The notes below the pieces were generated by a model. It saw only the letters and a list, made by a program, of their open reading frames with translations. It was not told where the DNA came from and made no database searches. A program made the translations under genes and the position numbers. A stretch of 64,000 nucleotides of DNA from an uncultured Bacteroidales bacterium (GTDB lineage Bacteria > Bacteroidota > Bacteroidia > Bacteroidales > UBA932), in the NCBI GenBank assembly GCA_944323805.1, contig CALUTW010000008.1, forward strand, positions 43,370-107,369. The letters run 5' to 3'. Positions within the stretch are counted from its first letter, which is position 1. Each line of letters starts with the position of its first letter. Below are positions 1-8,541 of the stretch, one piece after another.

Positions 1-2142
1 TGCACGGAACGGACTGTGCAGAGTATTTGCCTCGTTCCACCATATACGGCCCGTCCCGGACACGTCGGCAGCAACGGCAAGGCCTCTGACAATCCCCCGG
101 CCGAACCCGAAATCATAGGAAGCCCTCACGAACAGGGTCGATTCGGGAGAATACGGGATACGGTTGCCGCCCCAGTCGGCAGTCCCGTCATTGTAGCGGA
201 CAAAACGGGCGTCAGCATAGCCGCAGGATGCAGAAGCAGAGAACCCTTTCCATTCATAATCCAAGGTCAGTTCGGCTCCGGCGCTGCGGGAACGGCCGAT
301 ATTCGCCATCATCCGTCCGGTCCCCTCGCCCGGAGGGAAACAGGTCATCTGCTGGTCCCTGCAGTCGATGTAGAAAACCGAAGCGGACCCGCCGAGCCGG
401 TGGCCCCCGCTTTTACCCAGGACAAGGTTGAAATTGCATCCCGCCTCATAATTGAAACTTCTTTCAGGCCGGTATGCCGTATCCTCCGCTGTCACTGACG
501 GAGTCCCGGACTGCCCTGAGCCTCCGCCGGACTGCATCATCTGCCCCATGGCATCGGCCATCATCCCGTCCATCATCATGTTCTGAAGTATGTCCGAAAA
601 TATCTGGGTGTTGAAGCCCCCTGCCCTGTAGCCCTTCGAGGCGGTCATATATACCCTGACACCTTCCCTGCTGCCTTCTTCCCCGAAGTCATAGAGCACG
701 GACACCTTCGGGATGAACTCCAGGCATCCTTCGGAGACACTCCCCGCATATTCCACGGAAAACGGCCTCTTGTCAAGTGCCGGTATCGGGGACACCGAGT
801 AATGTACGGATGCAGCACTGTCATAGTCCATCGAATACCTTTCATAGTCAAGCCTCGCCCCGACCGAAAAAAGCCATTTCCCGACATTGAACCATGACTC
901 ATGATACGCAGCGGCATTCCATGATCCGAGAAGGAAATCGCTGCCGATATCAAAGCTGTCTTCCGCTATATCGAACTGCAGGCTGACAGGCAGGGGAAGA
1001 TTCTGGAATATCCCGTTCACATTGTCCTCTATCAGTGAAACTATGCCGTCTTCAAGGAAGGTTACCGGGGCAGACATCCTGTTACGCCGCCAGAAACCTG
1101 ATATCCCGGTCTGCCAGTTCCACCAGCCTGTCCGCCACGTATCCTCCGGCTTCAGAATAAATTCGTATGTCACGGCATGTTCCCTCTGGGTCTGGTTCAG
1201 GGAAAACATGGATGCCGGGGTAAAATCCTGGTCAATGAGCATGTCGTCCGCAAGGAACTGCCAGCTCACAACCGAAGAGAGATTGAAGTCCTCATTGAAA
1301 TACCTGAATATCAACCCGTCCGTAATATTGAGACGACGATATTCCGATGGCCCGTCATAAGACACCGGGCTCAGCACGCTTCCGGAATAGAGCCTGTACG
1401 GCCATCCTCCCTGTCCGAGAGCGGAAGCGGAAAGGATATTCTCGAAAAAAAGCCCCGGCACAAGCTCCTTCTCTGTCCGGAGACGGAGCGAAAGGGCATC
1501 GGAACGGTCACACTGCCTGCCGGAAAACTCATTCCGGTAGAACCCGTCGGTATGCCTGTATGCGACAAGGCCTCCCATGGCAAATCCCTGTGCCGTCCTG
1601 TGATATGACGATACATCGGCCGAGACGGAATTGGCCGCGCCATACTCCACACCGGCCCTTGTCCCCTGGTAACTGGAAGGGGACAATGTGCTCACTGAGA
1701 GCACCCCGCACATGGAATTCCGGCCGTAAAGAGTCCCCTGCGGCCCGCGGAACAGGTCAATGCGACGGATATCATACAGGTCAAAATCATAGCTGTTCTT
1801 GTTCAGCACAGGTATCCCGTCCACATAAAGGCCCATCACAGGATTGTCCATCCTCGACCCGAATCCCCTGAGATAGACCGTAGAAGTCATCGCAGACCCG
1901 TAGTCCGGCATAAGAAGGTTGGGCACGACAGCAGACAGGTCCTTGGGAGTAGCAAGCCCCATATCTTCGACATCCTTCAGATATACGGTGGAGACAGGCG
2001 ATGCCAGCCGTTCAATCGGGACAGACTGTTTCAGGTCAGACATCACAACGACAGCGGACAATGTGTCGGCCGTCTCCACATCATTTTCGGGGACATGCCC
2101 CAGAAGGCCGGCGACCGGCAACAGAAGCAATATGTTTACCAT
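1..2142 (-). CDS. TonB-dependent outer-membrane receptor, partial (C-terminus outside window)
   Basis: Open reading frame of 714 codons running off the left window edge, so the last beta strands are missing. A signal peptide of about 18 residues (MVNILLLLPVAGLLG) is followed by a plug domain with YLRGFGSR (90-97), LYVDGIPV (105-112) and the typical GPQGTLYGRNS (133-143), then a long aromatic-rich barrel. There is no N-terminal carboxypeptidase-like domain and no SusD neighbour, so this looks like a simple receptor for a siderophore, vitamin or metal complex rather than a SusC. A methionine-rich loop lies near residues 515-537. The substrate cannot be told from sequence. It is divergent from rubredoxin and has its own promoter box at 2167-2174. 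Confidence 0.9.
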   Translation of the reverse strand, partial: MVNILLLLPVAGLLGHVPENDVETADTLSAVVVMSDLKQSVPIERLASPVSTVYLKDVEDMGLATPKDLSAVVPNLLMPDYGSAMTSTVYLRGFGSRMDNPVMGLYVDGIPVLNKNSYDFDLYDIRRIDLFRGPQGTLYGRNSMCGVLSVSTLSPSSYQGTRAGVEYGAANSVSADVSSYHRTAQGFAMGGLVAYRHTDGFYRNEFSGRQCDRSDALSLRLRTEKELVPGLFFENILSASALGQGGWPYRLYSGSVLSPVSYDGPSEYRRLNITDGLIFRYFNEDFNLSSVVSWQFLADDMLIDQDFTPASMFSLNQTQREHAVTYEFILKPEDTWRTGWWNWQTGISGFWRRNRMSAPVTFLEDGIVSLIEDNVNGIFQNLPLPVSLQFDIAEDSFDIGSDFLLGSWNAAAYHESWFNVGKWLFSVGARLDYERYSMDYDSAASVHYSVSPIPALDKRPFSVEYAGSVSEGCLEFIPKVSVLYDFGEEGSREGVRVYMTASKGYRAGGFNTQIFSDILQNMMMDGMMADAMGQMMQSGGGSGQSGTPSVTAEDTAYRPERSFNYEAGCNFNLVLGKSGGHRLGGSASVFYIDCRDQQMTCFPPGEGTGRMMANIGRSRSAGAELTLDYEWKGFSASASCGYADARFVRYNDGTADWGGNRIPYSPESTLFVRASYDFGFGRGIVRGLAVAADVSGTGRIWWNEANTLHSPFRA

Positions 2143-2166
2143 TCGTGAAAATCCAGGTTTAGCGCA

Positions 2167-2174
2167 CAAAGATA
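2167..2174 (-). promoter_or_regulatory. Bacteroidetes -7 box for the TonB receptor
   Basis: TATCTTTG on the minus strand matches the Bacteroidetes TAnnTTTG -7 box and sits about 25 bases before the receptor start, predicting a leader of roughly 18 bases. A clear -33 TTTG was not found. Confidence 0.6.
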
Positions 2175-2297
2175 ACGTTTTCTTCCGGCAACCACCGCAG
2201 CAGTTTTTGAAAAACGGATTTTTTTACCTATCTTTACGGAATAATGCCGGGACAGCCGGCAAGACACCAATCTGGAATTATTCTAAAATCTCACGAA

Positions 2298-2459
2298 ATG
2301 AAAAAGTATGTTTGTATTGTATGCGGATATGTCTATGATCCTGCAGTAGGCGATGAAGACAGCGGAATCGCTCCTGGAACAGCCTTCGAAGACCTTCCGG
2401 CAGACTGGGTATGCCCTCTGTGCGGAGTCGGCAAGGACGATTTCAAGCCGGAGGAATAA
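2298..2459 (+). CDS. Rubredoxin
   Basis: A 53-residue protein with the two iron-binding knuckles CIVCG and CPLCG, plus the conserved core [16 protein letters not shown] and LPADWVCP. The length is exactly that of a classical rubredoxin. It would carry one Fe(Cys)4 centre and pass single electrons in the cytoplasm, in anaerobes typically to rubrerythrin or superoxide reductase. No such partner is adjacent, so the redox partner is unknown. The start [10 protein letters not shown] was chosen because a longer upstream extension is not conserved in the family. A TATCTTTA sequence near 2230 may be its -7 box. Confidence 0.95.
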   Translation: MKKYVCIVCGYVYDPAVGDEDSGIAPGTAFEDLPADWVCPLCGVGKDDFKPEE

Positions 2460-2483
2460 TCCCCGGGTCATATCGTATCATAC

Positions 2484-2547
2484 TGCGGGTAACCCCAAAG
2501 GATACTCAGGTGCCATACCTGAAGTCCCTCCTTGCGGGTTACCCGCA
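2484..2547. repeat. Hairpin element A (related to element B at 18404)
   Basis: A 64-base element bounded by a perfect 10-bp inverted repeat, TGCGGGTAAC and GTTACCCGCA. Inside is a second stem with CAAAGG and CCT..TTG, and an apical hairpin TCAGGT-gccat-ACCTGA. A short T-rich stretch follows, so it may end rubredoxin and recO transcripts, which converge here. It resembles element B in both stem and loop sequence, which a plain terminator would not require. Confidence 0.6.
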
Positions 2548-2573
2548 TCTTTTATGTCCGGACACCGGCACAA

Positions 2574-3230
2574 TCATCTGAGCAGCTCATGAAGCACTTT
2601 CAGGGAGCGGACATTGACAGATGACTCGCTGTGATATCCGATATATCCGAGAATCTCTTCCGCCAGACTGTTACGCAGCTCCCCCGAAAGAGGGATAAGC
2701 ATGGACTCCCCGAACGGCGCCCGCAGGAATCTGGCTATCATATCCTGATGAGGACCGGGGAACTGCCTGATCCTCTCCGTGTCGGGACTGAATCCAAGCA
2801 CGACTGCCAGCTCCAGAAGGAAACGGATATGGAAATTGCTGAAATCAGCCTCCATCGCATCCAGGAGCAGGATGCTTTTCTCGCACCAGTCAAACAGGCC
2901 CTGCTCCACTCCCCCTTCCCTGACCACCCGGTAAAGGACCTCGCTCAGGAAAAGAGTGATGGAATTCTTGTAGAGATTGCCGCGTATGCCGGAAAGCGGA
3001 TATTTCGCTGTGATATTCCTCGCCGTATACAGCCTTGCGCGCGGAGATTCGACTATATCCGCCTCAATGATATTCATTGGCAGGAAAAGGGACATCGAAG
3101 ACTTTTTCCCTGCGCCCCTGACAAGGAAGCTGCGCCGCCCGTACCGGTCGCTTATAGTATGCACGACAACGGAACTCTCCCCGAACTTTGTAGTATGAAG
3201 CACTATAAGTTCTGAAGAGACTTCCTTCAT
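2574..3230 (-). CDS. recO: DNA repair protein RecO
   Basis: The 218-residue product starts with the RecO OB-fold pattern (IVLHTTKFGESSVVV, then YGRRSFLVRGAG) and continues with the helical C-terminal domain (FHIRFLLELAVVLGFSP). RecO helps RecR load RecA onto SSB-coated single-stranded DNA in the RecFOR pathway. It has only one cysteine, so the C-terminal zinc cluster seen in some RecO proteins is absent. It lies 46 bases downstream of rdgB on the same strand and is probably cotranscribed with it. Confidence 0.88.
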   Translation of the reverse strand: MKEVSSELIVLHTTKFGESSVVVHTISDRYGRRSFLVRGAGKKSSMSLFLPMNIIEADIVESPRARLYTARNITAKYPLSGIRGNLYKNSITLFLSEVLYRVVREGGVEQGLFDWCEKSILLLDAMEADFSNFHIRFLLELAVVLGFSPDTERIRQFPGPHQDMIARFLRAPFGESMLIPLSGELRNSLAEEILGYIGYHSESSVNVRSLKVLHELLR

Positions 3231-3276
3231 GATACACAGATTGATACTGATTTCTTTCCGTTACCGGCCTGAAAGG

Positions 3277-3903
3277 CTAAAGGCTGGCGAGATATGCGGC
3301 CATTGCCCTCAAGGCCTTCCCCCTGTGGGAGATGGAATTCTTCTGTTCCTCGGAAATATCCGCAAGCGTCTGTCCGGGGAATTCATCCGGGATGAATACA
3401 GGGTCATAGCCGAAGCCTCCGTTGCCGGATCTCTCCCGGGCTATCGTGCCTTCGAGCACACCTTCAAATATATGTTTCTCCCCGTCGATAATCAGGGTAA
3501 TCACGCTTTTGAAACGCGCCCTGCGGGATATTTTCCTGACCTTAAGTCCTACAGCCACAGCCATGGATGCCTCCGTCTCGACAATCTGCATCTCCTGCAG
3601 GAGCCGGTCCATATTCCTGTTGAAATCCTTGTCGTCACCGGCATATCTCGCCGTATGGACGCCTGGAGCACCGCCCAGCGCATCGACTTCAAGTCCCGTA
3701 TCATCGGCAAAGCATGCCATGCCGCATTTGTTCCAGACATATTCGGCTTTCTGGATAGAATTGGCCCTCAATGTCTTCCCTGTCTCAGGAATCTCTTCAG
3801 TGATTCCTGCCTGAGCGAGGGTAACGAGCTCAAAGCCCTCCCCCAGGATTTCTGATGCTTCACGCAGTTTTCCGCCATTGCCCGTTGCAAACACAATCTT
3901 CAT
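3277..3903 (-). CDS. rdgB: XTP/dITP diphosphatase (RdgB/HAM1 family)
   Basis: A 208-residue protein with every family landmark: FATGNGGK (5-12), ADDTGLEVDAL (66-76), GAPGVHTARYAG (78-89), GFGYDPVF and SHRGKAL near the C-terminus. It hydrolyses dITP, ITP and XTP to monophosphates and pyrophosphate, keeping deaminated purines out of DNA and RNA. The usual PGVYSARY reads PGVHTARY here, a minor change. First gene of a probable rdgB-recO transcript. Confidence 0.95.
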   Translation of the reverse strand: MKIVFATGNGGKLREASEILGEGFELVTLAQAGITEEIPETGKTLRANSIQKAEYVWNKCGMACFADDTGLEVDALGGAPGVHTARYAGDDKDFNRNMDRLLQEMQIVETEASMAVAVGLKVRKISRRARFKSVITLIIDGEKHIFEGVLEGTIARERSGNGGFGYDPVFIPDEFPGQTLADISEEQKNSISHRGKALRAMAAYLASL

Positions 3904-3941
3904 AATGAACTGCTTTTATATACACATTCTAAAAATCGCTG

Positions 3942-3949
3942 CAAAGGTA
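3942..3949 (-). promoter_or_regulatory. -7 box for rdgB-recO
   Basis: TACCTTTG on the minus strand fits TAnnTTTG and lies about 40 bases before the rdgB start, back to back with the S41 protease promoter. Confidence 0.55.
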
Positions 3950-3980
3950 TTAAATCTATGCGATTATCAACAAATTTTTC

Positions 3981-3988
3981 TAATTTTG
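3981..3988 (+). promoter_or_regulatory. -7 box for the S41 protease-MATE transcript
   Basis: TAATTTTG fits TAnnTTTG and predicts a leader of about 60-65 bases before the ATG at 4059. Confidence 0.5.
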
Positions 3989-4058
3989 TGGCTTGCCTTT
4001 TGCATAAAGCCGGTGGCTTTATATCTTTCTCATCAGATATATTATATTGAAAATCAAT

Positions 4059-5681
4059 ATGAAGATAATGAAATTGATGCTTGCGGCCCTGGTTGCCGCC
4101 GCCTTATCAGTCCCTGCCTACTCCCAGTCCAGAAGCTTCAGGCTCGGACAATGGGTGGAAATCGAGAATTCGATACTCCGGGAGCTGAACCGCTCGTATG
4201 TCGACACCCTGCCTCTCGACAGGATGATGAGAGCCGGGATAAATGCGATGCTCGATGACCTTGACCCCTATACCATATATATACCGGAGGAGGAGAACGA
4301 AGACCTGGAGATGATGCTCTCCAAGACATATGGAGGCATCGGGGCAATCATATACAAGCAGATAGACAGCAATGTCGTCATCAACGAGCCGTATTACGGT
4401 TCTCCTGCATGGAAGAACGGGCTGGTATGCGGCGATGAGATAATATCGATTGACGGGACACCGACAAAAGGACTTGCCGCAGCGGAAAGCAGCGACAGGA
4501 TGAAAGGCAAGCCGGGCACGACCGTCAATTTCAAGGTAAGGAAAGTGCGCGGAGGGGACACGGTCGATGTAGCCATCGTAAGGGAACGGATACACATCCC
4601 TGACGTCGAATATGCAGGCATGCTCGATGACACGACAGGCTATATCAAGCAGACTGGATTCACGGAAAATGTCTCTGACGACATCCGCGACAGCTACTTC
4701 AGGCTGAAAAAGGCCGGAATGAAACGTCTGGTGCTCGACCTGCGTGGCAACGGAGGCGGGCTCATGAATGAAGCGGTAGACATAGTCTCCCTCTTTGTCC
4801 CGAGAGGCTCCCTTGTAGTGACGGCCAAAGGGAACACCCCGGAATCCGTCAGGGAATACCGCACGTCTACCGAGCCCGTGGATACGCTCATACCGCTCAT
4901 AGTCATGGTGGACTCCGGTTCCGCCTCGTCTTCCGAGATAGTATCGGGAGCCATACAGGACCTTGACAGGGGCACAATAATGGGTCAGCGCACCTACGGG
5001 AAAGGACTCGTGCAGTCAATCCGCCCGATTACATATAACGGGCAGCTCAAGGTCACGACAGCAAAGTATTATACTCCGAGCGGAAGATGTGTTCAGGCGA
5101 TAGACTACAGCCACAGGAATGAAGACGGAAGTGTCGGGCACATCCCGGATTCACTTACCCACGAATTCAAGACATCCAAGGGAAGGACCGTACGCGATGG
5201 CGGCGGCATTACCCCCGATGTCCTGATTGCCTCCCCTTCATACAGCAGGCTTGTATATTCCCTTGTGCTGTCGGGGGTAATCGACAACTATGTCCTGAAG
5301 TATGTCCGGGAACACGACAGCATTCCGGCAGTGGACGACTTTCATTTCTCCGATGAGGATTTCGAGGACTTCATTGCATATGCCAAGACACAGGAATTCG
5401 ATTTCAGGAGCAGTGCAAGGACATTCTTCGACCAGATGAAGAAAGAGCTCGAGAAAGACGGGCTGGCCGGATCCATGGAGGATGAGGTCAATGCCCTCGG
5501 GAAAGCCCTGGACATGGACAAGGAGACATTCATCAGACTGAAGAAAGACGAGATCATACCATTCATCGAGGAGGAGATTGCCGTCCGTTACTGGTACCAG
5601 GAAGCAGGTGTGAAGATAGCGCTCAGATATGACGGGCAGCTGAAGAAAGCCCTTGTATCCCCGCTGGCGGACATTGACTGA
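4059..5681 (+). CDS. S41-family C-terminal processing protease (CtpA/Prc-like)
   Basis: A 540-residue exported serine protease. A signal peptide (MKIMKLMLAALVAAALS...YSQ) is followed by a PDZ domain (GIGAIIYKQ...GDEIISIDG) and the S41 catalytic domain with LDLRGNGGGLMNEAV. The Ser/Lys dyad is expected in SGSASSSE (about residue 289) and YGKGLVQ (about 313). A C-terminal helical extension of about 150 residues follows, common in Bacteroidetes versions. It should act in the periplasm on C-terminal tails or damaged proteins; the substrate is unknown. The ATG at 4059 was chosen over an in-frame TTG 12 bases upstream. The MATE exporter starts 6 bases after the stop. Confidence 0.92.
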   Translation: MKIMKLMLAALVAAALSVPAYSQSRSFRLGQWVEIENSILRELNRSYVDTLPLDRMMRAGINAMLDDLDPYTIYIPEEENEDLEMMLSKTYGGIGAIIYKQIDSNVVINEPYYGSPAWKNGLVCGDEIISIDGTPTKGLAAAESSDRMKGKPGTTVNFKVRKVRGGDTVDVAIVRERIHIPDVEYAGMLDDTTGYIKQTGFTENVSDDIRDSYFRLKKAGMKRLVLDLRGNGGGLMNEAVDIVSLFVPRGSLVVTAKGNTPESVREYRTSTEPVDTLIPLIVMVDSGSASSSEIVSGAIQDLDRGTIMGQRTYGKGLVQSIRPITYNGQLKVTTAKYYTPSGRCVQAIDYSHRNEDGSVGHIPDSLTHEFKTSKGRTVRDGGGITPDVLIASPSYSRLVYSLVLSGVIDNYVLKYVREHDSIPAVDDFHFSDEDFEDFIAYAKTQEFDFRSSARTFFDQMKKELEKDGLAGSMEDEVNALGKALDMDKETFIRLKKDEIIPFIEEEIAVRYWYQEAGVKIALRYDGQLKKALVSPLADID

Positions 5682-5687
5682 TGACAG

Positions 5688-7055
5688 ATGCAGAAAATCA
5701 AAGACCTGCTCAGGATAGGTATCCCAATAATGCTGGGACAGGCATGCGCCGTTATCCTGAGCTTTGCAGACAACATAATGATAGGCTGGTACGGAGTCGA
5801 TGACCTCGCAGCGGCCTCTTTCGTAAACGGAATCATAAATCTGTTCATATTTACCGAGCTGGGATTTGCCTGCGGGCTCACGCCCGTAGTCGGTGCCATG
5901 TACGGCAGGAAAGACTGCGCAGGAATCGGTGCCGCAGTAAAGAACAGCCTGGTCCTCAACGGCATCATCGGGGCCATAGCCCTTGTGATGCTTGCCGTAA
6001 TCTACATATTCCTCGACCGCTTCGGACAGGAGGAGCATCTGCTCCCTCTCATAAGGCCGTACTTTGCCGTGGTAGGCATATCCACGATATTTGCACTGGG
6101 ATTCAACACACTGAAACAGTTTACCGACGGAGTATGCCAGCCGGTGGTATCGATGTGCATCCTCATCGCCGGAAACCTGCTGAACATCCTCGGCAACTGG
6201 GTACTCATATATGGGAAGCTCGGATTCCCCGAACTGGGGCTTCTCGGTGCTGGACTTAGCACGCTGGTCTCCAGGATAGTCATGCTGGCCGTCTTTATCA
6301 CATATATAATGTACAGCCCGAGATTCAGGGAATACGCGGAAGGCTTCAGGACGGCCATGGTATCCGGACGGCGCATACGCCGGCTGTTCGGCCTGGGCTA
6401 CCCTCTTGCGCTGCAGACAGGCATGGAAACATCGACATTCTCAGTAAGCGCGATAATGGCAGGCTGGCTCGGGGCGGCAACGCTGGCAGCCCACCAGATT
6501 ACCCTGACAATCTCCCAGATATGCTTCCTGCTGATGATGGGGCTGGCGACAGCCGTATCGGTCCTTGTCAGCAACTCATACGGGAGAAAGGACATGCAAG
6601 CTGTAAAGGAATACGCGGCAAAGGGATATTTCATGATACTGTCGGTATCGGTATTCTTCTGCATCCTCATATACATTTTCCGGCATCAGGTCATCGGCAT
6701 GTTCACTGATTCGCCCGAAGTGGCGGCGACAGCCCTGTCCCTGCTGTTCGTGCTCTTCTCCTATCAGTTCGGGGACGGGCTCCAGCTGTGCTTCTGCAAT
6801 GCCCTCAGAGGGATACAGGATGTCAAGCCGATAATGCTGATGGCATTCGTAAGCTATTACCTGATTGCCATACCTGCCGCATATATGCTCGGATTCAAGG
6901 CGGGGCTCGGGGCCGTGGGCATCTGGCTCGGATTCCCTGTCGGGCTTACCGTCGCAGGGATATTCTATTTCCTGCGGTTCCGTTCCAGAATGCGCGTCAG
7001 ACGAGGCGGTACCCCTTTACAGCCATCTCCAGCACATGACTGTACGGTCGCATAG
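5688..7055 (+). CDS. MATE-family efflux transporter
   Basis: A 455-residue polytopic inner-membrane protein with about 12 hydrophobic segments in two similar halves, as in MATE (NorM/DinF) antiporters. Typical motifs are PIMLGQACAVILSFADNIMIG near the N-terminus, LGFNTLKQFTDGVCQP in the middle, and AAHQITLTISQICF opening the second half. It would export cationic drugs or metabolites using a Na+ or H+ gradient; the substrate is not predictable. It is cotranscribed with the S41 protease. Its last 59 bases overlap the end of the convergent YgjP-like gene. Confidence 0.9.
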   Translation: MQKIKDLLRIGIPIMLGQACAVILSFADNIMIGWYGVDDLAAASFVNGIINLFIFTELGFACGLTPVVGAMYGRKDCAGIGAAVKNSLVLNGIIGAIALVMLAVIYIFLDRFGQEEHLLPLIRPYFAVVGISTIFALGFNTLKQFTDGVCQPVVSMCILIAGNLLNILGNWVLIYGKLGFPELGLLGAGLSTLVSRIVMLAVFITYIMYSPRFREYAEGFRTAMVSGRRIRRLFGLGYPLALQTGMETSTFSVSAIMAGWLGAATLAAHQITLTISQICFLLMMGLATAVSVLVSNSYGRKDMQAVKEYAAKGYFMILSVSVFFCILIYIFRHQVIGMFTDSPEVAATALSLLFVLFSYQFGDGLQLCFCNALRGIQDVKPIMLMAFVSYYLIAIPAAYMLGFKAGLGAVGIWLGFPVGLTVAGIFYFLRFRSRMRVRRGGTPLQPSPAHDCTVA

Positions 7056-7905
7056 CCCTGCTGCGGGCCGCCTTTGCAAGCAGGGCGGCAGAGCATGGCT
7101 CCCCGAGCGATGACAGTCTCCTGAGATTGTCCCCGCACATCCTCTCGAGAGTGTCATGGAACTCCCTGCCATGGTCATGATACCTGATATGCGAGAGTTC
7201 ATGCAGCAGGACATAGTCGCATACCGGCTCGGGCAACCGGACAAGGTTGAGGTTGAGATTGATATTTCCAAGTGTCGAGCAGCTGCCCCAGTTAGTGGAA
7301 TTATGCTTGACTGCGACAGCGGCATATGCTATGCCGTACCGCTCCGCAAGGCAGGACAGCTTTGCAGGCAGCAGGGACCTGGCCTCGTCCCTGAGCACCT
7401 TTACAAGCACACCTGACAGGGCTACCCGCAACTCTTCCGAGCCTTCCGGAGGCAATGAGTCCGGATACCTTATCTCTTTCCTTGTGACCGGCATGTCAAG
7501 ACTGAGGAAAAGCCGTCCGGAAGATTTCACATCCTCGACTATCGATGATGCGACCCTGACGGAAACCTTTCCATGGGCCTGTTCCCTGCAGCCGGTATCC
7601 CTGATGAAGACAATCTCGGAAAGCAATGTATGGACCATGGCGCCGTCGCCTGTCAGGGATACGGCCCGGCCATCCTTCTCTGCGGCACCCGCCTGCTCCT
7701 TCTGCCTTTTCAGCACCGAGAGCACCCAGTCCCGCTTCCGGAGATAGAACTGCAGCCCGTCCCTGTATCTCATATACACGGGGATACTGACGGATATCCC
7801 TCTGACCGGATGCACCTTGAGCACAATCCTGCGGCATCTGGCGCTTTTCCTCAGGACGACATTCCCGGCATCGGGATCATTATACAGCCTCTCTTTTGTC
7901 TCCAT
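6997..7905 (-). CDS. YgjP-like zinc metalloprotein (DUF45/SprT-like)
   Basis: A 302-residue cytoplasmic protein with the DUF45/YgjP metallopeptidase motif HELSH (235-239) followed by HGREFH (245-250), and the family signature NWGSCS (205-210). The N-terminal half (RRIVLKVHPVRGISVSIP) is also family-typical. Known relatives bind zinc but their substrate is not established. At 302 residues it is longer than the common ~230, with an insertion near 70-160. The 3' end overlaps the MATE gene on the other strand, so the two transcripts collide. Confidence 0.85.
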   Translation of the reverse strand: METKERLYNDPDAGNVVLRKSARCRRIVLKVHPVRGISVSIPVYMRYRDGLQFYLRKRDWVLSVLKRQKEQAGAAEKDGRAVSLTGDGAMVHTLLSEIVFIRDTGCREQAHGKVSVRVASSIVEDVKSSGRLFLSLDMPVTRKEIRYPDSLPPEGSEELRVALSGVLVKVLRDEARSLLPAKLSCLAERYGIAYAAVAVKHNSTNWGSCSTLGNINLNLNLVRLPEPVCDYVLLHELSHIRYHDHGREFHDTLERMCGDNLRRLSSLGEPCSAALLAKAARSRAMRPYSHVLEMAVKGYRLV

Positions 7906-7981
7906 TTACGGCAGCTTCATTTCCATTCCGGAGGGTTCCCGTCCGGTTTGTCTGATTTATTGTAATAAATTCACTCAAAGG

Positions 7982-8012
7982 TTTGTTTAATCGGATTTTA
8001 TAGCTAACTTTG
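7982..8012 (+). promoter_or_regulatory. rpsO promoter
   Basis: TTTG (7982-7985) is separated by 19 bases from TAACTTTG (8005-8012), a full match to the Bacteroidetes -33/-7 promoter. The predicted leader is about 60 bases. Confidence 0.8.
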
Positions 8013-8079
8013 CGCCGCTTATTTCCCGACCGGGCAAATATGCAACAAATTTTTATCAATCCATTAATCTTTTTGCAAA

Positions 8080-8355
8080 ATGGCTGAATATTTACAGGCT
8101 GAAAAGAAGCAGGAGATTTTCGCGAAGTACGGAAAGTCTAATACGGACACCGGCTCTCCAGAGAGTCAAGTTGCTCTATTTTCCTACCGTATCGCTCACC
8201 TTACCGAGCATCTCAAAAGCAACAAGAAGGACCATGTCACACGTCTTTCTCTGCTCAAACTTGTCGGTAAGAGACGCCGCCTCCTTGACTACCTCAAGGA
8301 AAAGGACATCGAGAGATACAGAACTATCGTAAAGGAGCTTGGCCTCCGTCGATAA
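8080..8355 (+). CDS. rpsO: 30S ribosomal protein S15
   Basis: A 91-residue protein spanning the whole S15 family, with [44 protein letters not shown] and the basic C-terminus. It binds 16S rRNA at the helix 20/22 junction and nucleates the platform of the 30S subunit. Its own strong promoter lies upstream and an intrinsic terminator follows; pnp is the next gene, the rpsO-pnp order seen in many bacteria. Confidence 0.98.
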   Translation: MAEYLQAEKKQEIFAKYGKSNTDTGSPESQVALFSYRIAHLTEHLKSNKKDHVTRLSLLKLVGKRRRLLDYLKEKDIERYRTIVKELGLRR

Positions 8356-8374
8356 GCGATACCGCAAGTAGGAC

Positions 8375-8407
8375 AAAAGGGGGATTCCTGTATGGATACC
8401 CCCTTTT
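8375..8407 (+). terminator. Intrinsic terminator after rpsO
   Basis: AAAAGGGGG pairs with CCCCCTTTTT around a short loop and ends in a T run, 20 bases after the rpsO stop. It separates rpsO from pnp. Confidence 0.85.
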
Positions 8408-8541
8408 TCATAGGAAAAGACTTTGGGACATGCTTACAAACGACCTGCGGCAGGTTCCAGAACACCATATATATTCAGAAGTACGAGGAAACAGTATTAT
8501 TAATCAACTCCCATAGGGGGAGGCAGGTCGAAAGGATTTTC

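Noticed and set aside
8392..8541. Longer pnp start
   Set aside because: The added 50 codons would begin inside the rpsO terminator and are not seen in the PNPase family.
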